This document shows, piece after piece, positions 8,566 to 19,719 of a stretch of 64,000 nucleotides of DNA (positions are counted from its first letter, which is position 1; every line of letters begins with the position of its first letter). The translations under genes and the position numbers were made by a program. The stretch comes from Tabrizicola_A aquatica. Lineage in GTDB: Bacteria > Pseudomonadota > Alphaproteobacteria > Rhodobacterales > Rhodobacteraceae. Below the pieces are notes generated by a model. The model saw only the letters and a list, made by a program, of their open reading frames with translations. It was not told the origin of the DNA and did no database searches. The stretch is taken from assembly GCA_965194375.1 (NCBI GenBank), contig CBDAEL010000006.1. The stretch is one strand, 5' to 3'.

Positions 8566-9608
8566 AGAAGGCGACCCTTGTAGATCACGCCCTCACCTTT
8601 GACGACGCGACCAAGCTCGACCACGGTTTCACCCTGAGCGCGGAAGAGATCCGCCAGTTCGGCGGCCCGGGCCTGATCGACAAAAGCAATCATACCAATG
8701 CCGCAGTTGAAGGTTTTCAAAAGCTCTGGCTCGGCCATATTGGCGGTCTTGGCCAGCCAGCGGAACACTGGCGGCAAGTCCCATGCGGACAGATCAATCT
8801 CACACGCCAGCCCTTCAGGCACCACGCGGGGCGGGTTTTCGGTCAACCCACCGCCGGTGATATGGGCGAGCGCATGCACGCCCCCAGCCCGAATGGCGGC
8901 CAAGGATTGCTTGACATAAAGCCGGGTCGGGGCAAGGAGCGCCGCCCCCAGCGTACCGTCCGAGAAGGGCGAGGCCGCATCCCAGCCAAGGCCAGACAAC
9001 TCCACCACCTTGCGGACAAAAGAATAGCCGTTGGAATGCACCCCGTTCGACGCCAGCCCCAACAGCACATCGCCCTCGGCCACGCCTGCGGGCAATTCGG
9101 TGCCGCGCTCCATCGCGCCCACGGCAAAGCCTGCAAGGTCAAAATCGCCCTTGTGATACATGCCCGGCATTTCCGCCGTCTCACCACCGATCAGCGCGCA
9201 GCCGCTGGCTTCACACCCTGCGGCAATGCCGGTGATGATGCGGGTCGCCTCTTCGACGTCCAACTTGCCGGTCGCAAAGTAGTCGAGGAACAGCAAGGGT
9301 TCGGCCCCTTGGCACACCAGATCGTTCACGCACATGGCCACCAGATCAATGCCGATGGTGTCGACATTGCCGGTGTCGATGGCGATGCGCAGCTTGGTGC
9401 CCACACCGTCGGTTGCCGCCACAAGGATGGGGTCGTTGTAGCCCGCCGCCTTCAGATCAAAGAGCGCCCCAAAGCCACCAAGGCCTCCCATGGTCCCGGT
9501 GCGATTGGTGCGCTTGGCCGCGGGTTTGATCCGGTCCACCAGCGCATTTCCAGCATCGATATCCACCCCCGCATCTGCATAGGTCAGGCCATTATGTCCG
9601 GTGGTCAT
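8562..9608 (-). CDS. purM: Phosphoribosylformylglycinamidine cyclo-ligase (AIR synthetase)
   Basis: A 348-residue AIR synthetase for the fifth step of purine synthesis. Recognisable blocks are the glycine-rich GGLGGFGALFDL region, ATDGVGTKLRIA, the GIDLVAMCVNDLVCQGAEPL segment, GCALIGGETAEMPGMY, and HITGGGLTENPPR. Length and motif order are normal. It is the upstream gene of purMN. The start is 118 bp from the divergently read CAT tRNA. Confidence 0.97.
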   Translation of the reverse strand: MTTGHNGLTYADAGVDIDAGNALVDRIKPAAKRTNRTGTMGGLGGFGALFDLKAAGYNDPILVAATDGVGTKLRIAIDTGNVDTIGIDLVAMCVNDLVCQGAEPLLFLDYFATGKLDVEEATRIITGIAAGCEASGCALIGGETAEMPGMYHKGDFDLAGFAVGAMERGTELPAGVAEGDVLLGLASNGVHSNGYSFVRKVVELSGLGWDAASPFSDGTLGAALLAPTRLYVKQSLAAIRAGGVHALAHITGGGLTENPPRVVPEGLACEIDLSAWDLPPVFRWLAKTANMAEPELLKTFNCGIGMIAFVDQARAAELADLFRAQGETVVELGRVVKGEGVIYKGRLL

Positions 9609-9726
9609 GTCGAGAATCCCATGCTGGCGGCAATTGCCTGCCCCTTACGCCATCTGCCGCGGGCGCGCAACGCATGACGCCGCCCGCTTGCCACGCCCTG
9701 CCCCGCTCTGGTAGGCAGGCGCGTGG

Positions 9727-9802
9727 GGGGCTGTAGCTCAATGGTTAGAGCCGGGCGCTCATAACGCCTTGGTTGGGGGTTCGAGTCCCTCCGGCCCTAC
9801 CA
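9727..9802 (+). tRNA. tRNA-Met (CAT); tRNA-Ile2 possible
   Basis: A 76-nt tRNA with encoded CCA. The acceptor stem GGGGCTG pairs with CGGCCCT, discriminator A. The anticodon loop CTCATAA gives anticodon CAT. This can be elongator Met, or Ile2 whose C34 is modified to lysidine. The variable-loop surroundings (CTTGGTTG) resemble known Ile2 tRNAs, so the amino acid is left open. Confidence 0.9.
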
Positions 9803-10049
9803 CAGACCGGCGCCGCGCCGTCAGACCGCGCGCATTCGAATCAAGTCGTCCAGTTTGGCGATTGGTTCAACCCAAGGGACAATAATCCCCCATTCCCAGC
9901 ATTCGCGCCGATCTGCGCAGGCCTGCCGCGCAATTGCCCAAGGCTGGCCCGGTTTGCTGCGCCCAAGGTCACATTCAAACCCAAATCCACGCCTAAAAAT
10001 TCACGATGTTTAGGTGGGCTTTGGCCCGTTTTGAATTCGGAGCATTAGA

Positions 10050-13000
10050 ATGGCAACGATCAACGGTGGAACGGGCAATGACTCGCTGACGGGTCTGGCC
10101 GAGTCAGACAGCATCACGGGTTTTGCGGAGAATGACACACTCCTGGGCCTCGGCGGCAATGACTCAATCTATGGCGGCGATGGCAATGACTCGTTGCTTG
10201 GCGGTGACGGCAATGACTCGCTGTTTGGCGGCCTTAACAACGACATTCTCGAAGGCGGTTCGGGCAACGACGACATAGACGGCGGCGATGGCATCGACAC
10301 GCTCAGTTTCCTGACCTCGAACGTCGGCGTGTTTGTTAGCTTATCCAGCGGCACGGCCGAAGGCGGCCACGCACTGGGCGACACCTTCACCAACATCGAA
10401 AACCTGAGTGGCAGCGCATTTAACGACACACTGACCGGTAACGCCCTTGGCAACGTTCTTTGGGGCCTTGCGGGGGATGACTCGCTCGACGGACGTCTGG
10501 GCGCGGACACTCTGCACGGCGGCGCGGGCAATGACCTTTATGAGGTCGATGATGCGAACGACATCGTGATCGAGGCGCTGAACGCGGGCAATGACACGGT
10601 CAATGCTTGGGTCAGCCATACGCTGAGCGACAACGTCGAGGTGCTGCGCCTTTTCGGGACACACGACGTCGACGGCACCGGAAACGCGCTGTCCAATATA
10701 CTCCACGGCAACGAAAGCACCCTGGTCTTTGGTGGCGACAACATTCTGCGGGGTCTGGGCGGCAATGACACGTTGTTTGGCTACAACGGCTTTGACACGC
10801 TGGACGGCGGCACCGGCAATGACGTGATGTACGGCGATACGGGCGATGATTTGTTCATTGTCGACAGTGCAGGCGATCAGGTGATCGAACTGGCCAACGG
10901 TGGCACCGATACGGTGGCGGCGTCCATCAACTACATTCTGTATGACGTTGTGACCTCAAACCACATCGAGAACGTGACGCTGACCGGCACCGCCAACCTG
11001 ACGGCCACCGGCAACAGCCTGCGCAACACGCTGATTGGCAACTCGGGCCATAACATCCTCACGGGTGGCGGTGGCAACGACATGCTGCGCGGCGAGGAAG
11101 GCAATGATGTTCTGGACGGTGGCATCGGCAATGACACCATGATCGGTGGCTTGGGCGATGATGTCTATTATTTCGACCACAGCCAAGATGATGTGTCCGA
11201 AGCGATCGACAGCGGCATCGATACCGTCTGGTCTGCGGTCAGCGGCTATTCCCTGTCCGACCATGTCGAAAACCTGAACCTGGGCGTGAACGTCGTGGCC
11301 GGCAGCGGCAACGGTCTGGGCAATATCCTGACCGGCAATGCCTCGAACAACCTGCTGGATGGCAAGACCGGCGATGACACGTTGTTCGGGGGCGCGGGCA
11401 ATGACACGCTGATTGGCGGCACCGGGGCCGACAGCATGCAGGGCGGTGCGGGTGACGATGTCTACCGCGTCGACAACGTCGACGACATTGCCGAGGAAAC
11501 GCTGGCCGGATCGGGTGGCAATGACCGGGTCGAAGTGACCGCCCACCACAGTATGGGCGTCGGTATCGAAAACCTTTTGGTGATCGGTGGCGGCGACGTG
11601 GACGGAATTGGCAACCTCCTGAACAACGTGATGACCGGCGGGGGGGGCGACAACCTGCTAAACGGGATGGACGGCAATGACACGCTGCACGGTGGCGATG
11701 GCGAGGATACGCTGATCGGCGGCGCAGGGGTGGATGTGTTCCACGGCGGAGAGGGCAATGACACCTTCGTGCTGGACAGCGCGACAGAGGTCGTCGTCGA
11801 GACCCTGAACGACGGCATCGATACCGTTCAAATCGCCGCAAGCTATACTTTGTCAGAACATCTGGAAAACCTGCTTCTGGATGGCACTGGCGATTTCATT
11901 GGCACCGGCAACGCCGCCGCCAATCGCATGACGGGCAATGACGGCAACAATGCACTCTATGCCGGCAGCGGCAATGACAGCCTGTTCGGCGGTGCGGGCA
12001 ATGACACGCTGGACGGCGGCATGGGCATCGACTCTTTGGAAGGTGGCGCGGGCGACGATGTTTATGTCGTTGATCACACCAGCGACAAAGTGCTTGAGCG
12101 GTCAAACCAAGGCGGCATTGACCGGGTCGAAGCCTCGGTCAGCTATGTCCTTGGCAGTAACTTGGAAAACCTCACGCTGACGGGGTCTGCCCATGCCAAT
12201 GGCACCGGCAACTCAATGGCGAACACCATCCTAGGCAACCTTGGCGACAATCTGCTGCGCGGCGATGGCGGCAATGACGTGCTCAGCGGCAACGCTGGGA
12301 ACGACACCTTGGACGGAGGCTCCGGCAATGACACCATGTCAGGCGGCATGGGCAACGATACGTTCATGCTCAGCGCGGCGGGCGATGTCCTTATCGAACT
12401 GGCAGGTCAAGGCATTGATACGGTGATCACGGTTGTCAGCCATGTTCTGACTGAGAACTTTGAGAACCTGACCCTATCAGGAACCTCGGGCCTGATGGGA
12501 ACCGGCAACGCGGCCGCCAACATCCTGACCGGCAATGGCGGCGCGAACCGGCTGAGCGGGCTCGGCGGTCATGACACCCTGACGGGGGGCGCGGGTGCCG
12601 ATACCTTGGACGGCGGGATCGGCAATGACGTGATGAGCGGCGGCACCGGCAATGACCTGTTCATCGTCGACTCGCTGGGCGATGTTGTGATCGAAGCGGC
12701 CAATGGCGGCACCGACACCATCCAGAGCGCGTTCAACACCACATTGGCCGCGACGGTCGAAAATCTGGTGCTGACCGGCAACGCCCATCTGAACGGGATT
12801 GGCAACGCGGTAGCCAATAAGCTGACCGGCAACGACGGCGACAACCTGCTGAGCGGGTTCGGTGGCAATGACACCTTGTCCGGCGGCAACGGCGACGACA
12901 CGCTGGACGGCGGCAGCGGCAATGACCGCATGTTGGGCGGCACGGGCGATGACGTTTACATGGTGGACAGCCGCTTTGACGTGATCGTCGAAAGCAACTC

Positions 13001-13820
13001 GGGGGGAATGGATCTGGTTTATGCCAGCGCCAGCTACACAATGGCGAGCGGGCTTGAGACCCTGATCCTACAAGGCACCGCTGACCTTACAGCGACTGGC
13101 AATACCTCGGCCAATACCATCATCGGCAATGCGGGACACAACGCGCTGAACGGCGGGGCAGGCAATGATACGCTGAACGGTGGCGCGGGCAACGATACCC
13201 TGAACGGCGGTACCGGCAATGACAGCATGATTGGCGGCTTGGGCGATGACACCTACTCTGTCAACGCGTCGGGCGACCGCATTTCAGAAAGTGCTGCAGC
13301 TGGGGTCGATACGGTTTTGGCCGCGACCCACTGGACGCTGGGCGCCCATCTTGAGAACCTGACGATGGTCAGCACCGGATCGTACCGCGGAGTGGGCAAC
13401 GAACTTGATAACGTGATGATCGGCAACCGTGGCAAAAACATGCTGCAGGGGGGCGATGGTGATGACGCCCTCAACGGCGGCGCAGGCAATGATGTGCTAA
13501 CCGGTGGCGCGGGGGCGGATCACTTTGTGTTCTCGGGTACCACGCCCGGAAATGACAACATCACCGACTTCAACGCTGTGAACGGCGGCGGGGCACAAGG
13601 TGACCGGCTGGTGTTCGAAGGCCTTTTGGTTGGAACCTTTGTCTATCGTGGCGATGCGGCCTTCACGGGCGGATCGAACAATTCGGAGGCGCGTTTTGAC
13701 GGTGCAACGGATCGGCTGTTGATCGACACCGACGGCGATGGCACCGCAAACTTCCATCTCGTGTTGACGGGGATGACCGAAGCCACGCAAGTCACCGGGT
13801 CAGACTTCTTGTGGAGCTGA
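10050..13820 (+). CDS. RTX-type calcium-binding repeat protein, probably type I secreted
   Basis: A 1256-residue acidic protein made almost entirely of GGxGxDxLxGG nonapeptide (RTX) repeats. These bind Ca2+ and fold into parallel beta-rolls after export. The first 100 residues already carry several repeats (GGDGNDSLLGG). Between the repeat blocks lies a recurring module of the form V-x-A-x-x-x-Y-x-L-x-x-x-V/L-E-N-L-x-L-x-G-x(5)-G-T-G-N. At least ten copies occur. The C-terminus (about residues 1150-1256) has no signal peptidase site and ends FLWS, as expected for an uncleaved type I secretion signal. No cysteines, enzymatic domain or ABC/MFP/TolC genes are visible nearby. Function could be surface layer, adhesin or matrix; this is not decided by sequence. 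Confidence 0.9.
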   Translation: MATINGGTGNDSLTGLAESDSITGFAENDTLLGLGGNDSIYGGDGNDSLLGGDGNDSLFGGLNNDILEGGSGNDDIDGGDGIDTLSFLTSNVGVFVSLSSGTAEGGHALGDTFTNIENLSGSAFNDTLTGNALGNVLWGLAGDDSLDGRLGADTLHGGAGNDLYEVDDANDIVIEALNAGNDTVNAWVSHTLSDNVEVLRLFGTHDVDGTGNALSNILHGNESTLVFGGDNILRGLGGNDTLFGYNGFDTLDGGTGNDVMYGDTGDDLFIVDSAGDQVIELANGGTDTVAASINYILYDVVTSNHIENVTLTGTANLTATGNSLRNTLIGNSGHNILTGGGGNDMLRGEEGNDVLDGGIGNDTMIGGLGDDVYYFDHSQDDVSEAIDSGIDTVWSAVSGYSLSDHVENLNLGVNVVAGSGNGLGNILTGNASNNLLDGKTGDDTLFGGAGNDTLIGGTGADSMQGGAGDDVYRVDNVDDIAEETLAGSGGNDRVEVTAHHSMGVGIENLLVIGGGDVDGIGNLLNNVMTGGGGDNLLNGMDGNDTLHGGDGEDTLIGGAGVDVFHGGEGNDTFVLDSATEVVVETLNDGIDTVQIAASYTLSEHLENLLLDGTGDFIGTGNAAANRMTGNDGNNALYAGSGNDSLFGGAGNDTLDGGMGIDSLEGGAGDDVYVVDHTSDKVLERSNQGGIDRVEASVSYVLGSNLENLTLTGSAHANGTGNSMANTILGNLGDNLLRGDGGNDVLSGNAGNDTLDGGSGNDTMSGGMGNDTFMLSAAGDVLIELAGQGIDTVITVVSHVLTENFENLTLSGTSGLMGTGNAAANILTGNGGANRLSGLGGHDTLTGGAGADTLDGGIGNDVMSGGTGNDLFIVDSLGDVVIEAANGGTDTIQSAFNTTLAATVENLVLTGNAHLNGIGNAVANKLTGNDGDNLLSGFGGNDTLSGGNGDDTLDGGSGNDRMLGGTGDDVYMVDSRFDVIVESNSGGMDLVYASASYTMASGLETLILQGTADLTATGNTSANTIIGNAGHNALNGGAGNDTLNGGAGNDTLNGGTGNDSMIGGLGDDTYSVNASGDRISESAAAGVDTVLAATHWTLGAHLENLTMVSTGSYRGVGNELDNVMIGNRGKNMLQGGDGDDALNGGAGNDVLTGGAGADHFVFSGTTPGNDNITDFNAVNGGGAQGDRLVFEGLLVGTFVYRGDAAFTGGSNNSEARFDGATDRLLIDTDGDGTANFHLVLTGMTEATQVTGSDFLWS
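10600..13420 (+). repeat. Tandem ~297-300 bp modules within the RTX gene
   Basis: The codons of the V/L-E-N-L motif recur at 10632, 10962, 11262, 11562, 11859, 12159, 12456, 12753, 13050 and 13347. After the first step (330 bp) the spacing is 300, 300, 297, 300, 297, 297, 297 and 297 bp, i.e. 99-100 codons. The repeats are diverged in sequence but constant in length, suggesting internal duplication under structural constraint. Confidence 0.88.
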
Positions 13821-13842
13821 TCTGAGCCGAACCCGACAATAG

Positions 13843-13875
13843 CGCGCCGCCAAAAAGGGCGGCGCGTTTGCTTTT
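13843..13875 (+). terminator. Terminator of the RTX gene
   Basis: A perfect 9-bp GC-rich stem (CGCGCCGCC / GGCGGCGCG at 13843-13851 and 13858-13866) with an A-rich loop is followed by TTTGCTTTT. It lies 22 bp after the RTX stop codon. Confidence 0.8.
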
Positions 13876-13889
13876 GGCGGATGCCGCGG

Positions 13890-14255
13890 TCAAAACCGCC
13901 AGCGGCCAACCCGGCACAGCGCCTGTGCATGGCCCGCACTAAGGCTGGCATCGCGATCACCAAGCAGCAAGAGGCCCGTGCGATCGGTCGCACCTTCGGG
14001 CGAGAGCGAGAAGGAGACCCCCTCACCCGCCCGGCGCGGCGGTGGGGTGACGCGGTAAAGCGGCGTCGTGGCGGGCTGGCCCAGGGCGCGGATCACGAAA
14101 TCGCCCGCCGCGCACCAGCTTTCCGAGGAGGACAGTCCCGGACGTGCGACCACCACGATCTCGGTCGCCGTGCCGGTAACTTCTGCACCATTTCGGGCCT
14201 GAAAGGCCATGGCAGGGCTGGCCAGAAGCGATAAGAGCAGCAGACAGCGAAACAT
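13890..14255 (-). CDS. Small secreted protein of unknown function
   Basis: A 121-residue protein not recognised as a family. It begins with a convincing signal peptide (MFRCLLLLSLLASPAMA). The mature part has two cysteines (in SWCAAGDF and ALCRVGRW), so a single disulfide is possible, and it is rich in short beta-prone segments (EIVVVARPGL, VSFSLSPEG). The start at 14255 has GAGG five bases upstream; Met codons at 14270 and 14348 are alternatives. It converges with the RTX gene. Location is periplasm or outside by inference. Confidence 0.65.
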   Translation of the reverse strand: MFRCLLLLSLLASPAMAFQARNGAEVTGTATEIVVVARPGLSSSESWCAAGDFVIRALGQPATTPLYRVTPPPRRAGEGVSFSLSPEGATDRTGLLLLGDRDASLSAGHAQALCRVGRWRF

Positions 14256-14438
14256 GGGAACCTCATACATGAGACCTGATCTTTTCTGAGGCTTGGCGCA
14301 GTCAAAGGCAAGTCCGACTCTGAAGAGTGGCAAGGACTGGCCGATCATAGCGCCCTAAAGGGTTCCACGGCGCTTCGGCGCACAACGCAAGAGCAAGCGC
14401 ACGATGGGGCATCGGCGGCTTGATCTTGCGGCAGGCGC

Positions 14439-14456
14439 GTCGGGGTGAACCCCGAC
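14439..14456 (-). terminator. Hairpin directly after rpoD
   Basis: A perfect 7-bp stem GTCGGGG / CCCCGAC with a 4-nt loop starts right behind the rpoD stop codon. No T-run follows, so it may be an mRNA 3'-end stabiliser or a weak terminator. Confidence 0.4.
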
Positions 14457-16457
<2,001 letters not shown>

Positions 16458-16552
16458 GTCGTCTCCGTTCGTCAGTAAGGGCGAATCACTTGAGCGTTTG
16501 CGAATCAATAGCGCGAATCAGCGGAAAGCACAGGGGGGGTGCGGGCGTTGGG

Positions 16553-18478
16553 TTAGCGTTTCTTTTCCCAGACCCGATCATCGATCAAGGCCTGAAGGTG
16601 GCTGGACAGGGCGGCGCGGTCTTCGCCCATGTCATTGGCATCATCGCGCGCCGGATGATCGGCGCGGTGGCGGGCCTCGGCGGCCTGTGAGAGCCGCCAT
16701 GTCAGCCCCTCATCGGCCAGACCGGTGAGGTCAAGAACCGCGTCCTCGATCTCGCGCCGGGCAGCGCGATGGGCGTCAAGTTTGGCCATTTCCTCGGCAA
16801 GACAAAGGGTTGCAAGATCAACGTCCGTGCGGTTGCGAACGGGCGGTGCGATCTGCACATGGGGACGGCGCATCAACGCGTCAAGGGCCGCGCCCGCCTT
16901 AACCCGCAGGATATCGTCCAAGCTGGCGGGGTTTTCGTCGGCATGGGCCAGTAGAAGCGCGCGCAGGCGGTTGTGATCCTCGCCCGTTAGGTCCAGCCGT
17001 TCCAACGCGCTTTCAAAGCGGTGAATAAGGCCAGGGTGCAGGATCAGACTGGCGAGAATCACCGCCTCACGCAGCACTTCCTCGACGGCAAGGCCTTGGG
17101 CCAAGAGCGATTGGCGCGCCGAGGCAGAGGCGGGCAAGGGCGTGCCCTTTGGCACAAAACGCGCCCCACGAAACGCCGGAACCCGAGCGCCACCTTGGCC
17201 AAACAGCTCCAGCCGCAACCGCTTGATATCCTCGCCGTAATGGGCGCGGATTGAAGGGTCGGCGATGCGTTTCAGGGCGGCGCGCAGGGATTTGTCCAGC
17301 GTGGCCTTGCGTTCAGGGCTGTCGAACACCCGGCCTTCGGTCTCGCGCTGCCACAAGAGACGCACCATGGGTTGCGCGCCCTCAATCACCGCCTGCATGG
17401 CCTGAGGGCCTTGGGATTTGATGAGGTCATCAGGGTCCTGACCACCGGGCAGAACCGCAAAGCGCAGGCCTTTGCCCGCCTCAAGCAGGGGAAGCGCAAG
17501 GTCCACGACGCGCAGCGCGGCGCGGATGCCCGCGGCATCCCCATCCAGCGCGATGATCGGCTCGTCATGGATGCGCCACGTCAGGCGCAGCTGGTCTTCG
17601 GTGACGGCGGTGCCAAGCGGGGCCACGGCGGCGGTGAACCCGGCCTCACAAAGCGCAATCACGTCCATATAGCCTTCGGCGACGATCAGCGGCTTGCCCT
17701 TGCCCGCCGCCTCACGCGCGGGGGCGTGGTTGTAAAGGTTGCGGCCTTTGTCGAAAATCTCGGTTTCCGGACCGTTGAGGTATTTGGCGTTGTCCTTGGG
17801 GTCCATCGCCCGCCCACCCAGCGAAATCGCCCGACCCCGGCCATCGCGGATCGGAAAGATGATGCGGTTGCGAAAGCGGTCGTAGGGCTCGCCGCCCTTG
17901 TCGGACTTGGCGCAGAGCCCGGAGGCGACGAGAAGATCGTCAGAAATCCCCTTTTGCTTCATCGCAAGTTGCAGCCCGTGCCAGCCATCGGGGGCAAAGC
18001 CGATGTCCCAGCGGTCTTGCGCGGCTTCCGAGAGCCCGCGCTTGGCAAGATAAGCCCGCGCCTCGGCGGCGGCAGAGGTTTTCAGCTGCAGGCGGAACCA
18101 TTTGACCGCCTCATCCATCACCGCAATCAGTTGCGTGCGCCGGTCGGCCACTTGGGCCGCGCGGGCGTCGCGTTCGGGCATCGGCATGCCCGCCTCGCGC
18201 GCCAAGACCTCCACCGCCTCCATGAAGCCAAGGTTTTCGGTTTCCTTGATGAAGGTCAGCGCATCGCCCTTGGCGTGGCAGCCAAAGCAATAGTAATAGC
18301 CTTTGCGGTCATCCACATGAAAAGACGCGGATTTTTCTTGATGAAACGGGCAAGACGCCCACATGTCGCCCTTGCCCTGATTGGACTTGCGCACATCCCA
18401 TGTGACCTTGCGCCCGACGACGGACGACAGGGAGACGCGGGTGCGCAGTTCGTCAAGGAAACCGGGCGGCAGGGACAT
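16553..18478 (-). CDS. dnaG: DNA primase
   Basis: A 641-residue bacterial primase that makes RNA primers at the replication fork. The N-terminal zinc finger has the CPFHQEKSASF and YYYCFGCHAKGDAL ligands. The RNA polymerase core and TOPRIM domain include LIVAEGYMDVIAL and ALDGDAAGIRAA (catalytic acidic residues). A C-terminal helicase-binding region completes it. The start at 18478 (MSLPPGFLDELR) agrees with the family; the longer frame to 18526 runs into the G-tract hairpin region. Upstream of rpoD. Confidence 0.96.
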   Translation of the reverse strand: MSLPPGFLDELRTRVSLSSVVGRKVTWDVRKSNQGKGDMWASCPFHQEKSASFHVDDRKGYYYCFGCHAKGDALTFIKETENLGFMEAVEVLAREAGMPMPERDARAAQVADRRTQLIAVMDEAVKWFRLQLKTSAAAEARAYLAKRGLSEAAQDRWDIGFAPDGWHGLQLAMKQKGISDDLLVASGLCAKSDKGGEPYDRFRNRIIFPIRDGRGRAISLGGRAMDPKDNAKYLNGPETEIFDKGRNLYNHAPAREAAGKGKPLIVAEGYMDVIALCEAGFTAAVAPLGTAVTEDQLRLTWRIHDEPIIALDGDAAGIRAALRVVDLALPLLEAGKGLRFAVLPGGQDPDDLIKSQGPQAMQAVIEGAQPMVRLLWQRETEGRVFDSPERKATLDKSLRAALKRIADPSIRAHYGEDIKRLRLELFGQGGARVPAFRGARFVPKGTPLPASASARQSLLAQGLAVEEVLREAVILASLILHPGLIHRFESALERLDLTGEDHNRLRALLLAHADENPASLDDILRVKAGAALDALMRRPHVQIAPPVRNRTDVDLATLCLAEEMAKLDAHRAARREIEDAVLDLTGLADEGLTWRLSQAAEARHRADHPARDDANDMGEDRAALSSHLQALIDDRVWEKKR

Positions 18479-18507
18479 TGGGGCTTTCGTAGTGCATTTG
18501 GCAGGCG

Positions 18508-18534
18508 GTGCGGGGGGGGGGGACACCCCCGCAC
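18508..18534. repeat. G-tract inverted repeat between dnaG and the M20 hydrolase
   Basis: GTGCGGGGG at 18508-18516 pairs perfectly with CCCCCGCAC at 18526-18534 and includes an uninterrupted run of 11 G. It lies in the 92-bp gap upstream of dnaG and downstream of the amidohydrolase stop. It may be an extragenic repeat or a transcription-ending hairpin. The homopolymer is also a place where sequence length errors are likely. Confidence 0.55.
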
Positions 18535-18570
18535 CCCCGTGGGATATTTAGGCCACATTGAAGGCGAGAG

Positions 18571-19719
18571 TCACCCCAGAACTTCGTGGGCAATCTGGTG
18601 GAAAATCGCGACGCCGGGGGCAATCAGCGCGTCAGGAAAGTCGTAATCGGGGTTGTGCAGGGCGGGGTGGGTTTGGCCCGCGCCCAGAAACAGCATGGCC
18701 GAGCGCGTGCCGGGCTGGCCGAAACGGCCAAAATCTTCTGACGCGCGCATCGGCAAGTCGCCGGGATCATGGGCGATGCCCAAGGCCCCAAGTGCTGCGG
18801 TGATGCGGGCGGTGGCCTCGGGGTGGTTTACTGAGGCCGCGAAATCGTCATGAGTTTCCAGATGAAGCGTCAGGCCATGCGCGCGGGCTTGAGTTTCAGT
18901 GAGCGCCACGGCCTCGGCGCGCAAAGCGGCCATGTCGGCATCTTCGAGCGTGCGTAGGGTGATCCACAGCTCCGCAGCACCGGGGGCGATGCCGAAGGCG
19001 GGCGCACCCAGATGGGCATGGGTGACGGTGACAAGCCGGTAGCCCGGGGCAAGGGGCGCGGGTGGGGCCAAAGTGGAGAAGGCCGTGATGAGGGCAGCCA
19101 GCGCGAGGCCCGGCGAGGTTCCAGTCTCGGGTTGGCTTGCATGGGCAGTCTTGCCACCAAGGGTGATCTTCAGCCCTTGGCTGGCACAGTTCACCACCCC
19201 GGGTTTCACCAGCGCATGGCCCAAGGCAATGCCGGGCAGGTTGTGGATGGCAAAGGCCCAATCGGGGATCATGGCGGCAAAGGCCGGGTCGGACACAACC
19301 GCCGCTGCGCCCGAGCCGTCTTCCTCGGCGGGTTGGAACATCAAGATCACCCTGCCCCGCGCCGGGCGCTGCCGCGACAAGAGCCGCGCCAAGCCGACGA
19401 GAAGCGCCATATGCCCGTCATGGCCACAGAGATGCCCGGTGCCGGGGCGGGTGGAGCGGTGAGGGATATCGGAAATCTCGGTGATCGGCAGGGCATCAAG
19501 CTCGGCCCGGAACATTACCGTGGGGCCGGGATGACCGCTGTCAAAGACCGCCGCAACCCCGTGGCCGCCAAGGCCGGTATGCAGCTGATCGGGCGCAAGG
19601 GGCTGGAGCGCTGCCACCACCCGGGCGGCCGTATCGGCTTCATGCCGGCTGACCTCGGGGTGGCGGTGCAGGTCGCGTCGCCAGTCGGTCAACTCGGCGA
19701 TGTCGCGGGGGGTCAGCAT
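18571..19719 (-). CDS. M20 family amidohydrolase (hippurate hydrolase-like)
   Basis: A 382-residue metal-dependent peptidase/amidohydrolase of the M20 (IAA-amino acid/hippurate hydrolase) group. It shows WRRDLHRHPEVSRHE at the N-terminus, metal ligands in GHLCGHDGHMALLVGLA, the catalytic Glu pair in FQPAEEDGSGA, a FAIHNLPG block and a late His in LFLGAGQTHPALH. Substrates are typically N-acyl amino acids. The start overlaps the soxG stop as TGATG, so it appears to be the last gene of the sarcosine oxidase operon. The exact substrate is unknown. Confidence 0.9.
   Translation of the reverse strand: MLTPRDIAELTDWRRDLHRHPEVSRHEADTAARVVAALQPLAPDQLHTGLGGHGVAAVFDSGHPGPTVMFRAELDALPITEISDIPHRSTRPGTGHLCGHDGHMALLVGLARLLSRQRPARGRVILMFQPAEEDGSGAAAVVSDPAFAAMIPDWAFAIHNLPGIALGHALVKPGVVNCASQGLKITLGGKTAHASQPETGTSPGLALAALITAFSTLAPPAPLAPGYRLVTVTHAHLGAPAFGIAPGAAELWITLRTLEDADMAALRAEAVALTETQARAHGLTLHLETHDDFAASVNHPEATARITAALGALGIAHDPGDLPMRASEDFGRFGQPGTRSAMLFLGAGQTHPALHNPDYDFPDALIAPGVAIFHQIAHEVLG

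Noticed and set aside
9992..10014. CCTAAA / TTTAGG inverted repeat upstream of the RTX gene
   Set aside because: The arms are only 6 bp and A/T-rich; a regulatory role cannot be supported from one copy.
10600..13420. Regular repeats taken as a possible CRISPR array
   Set aside because: The units are about 300 bp, translated throughout and protein-coding; there are no short identical repeats with unique spacers.
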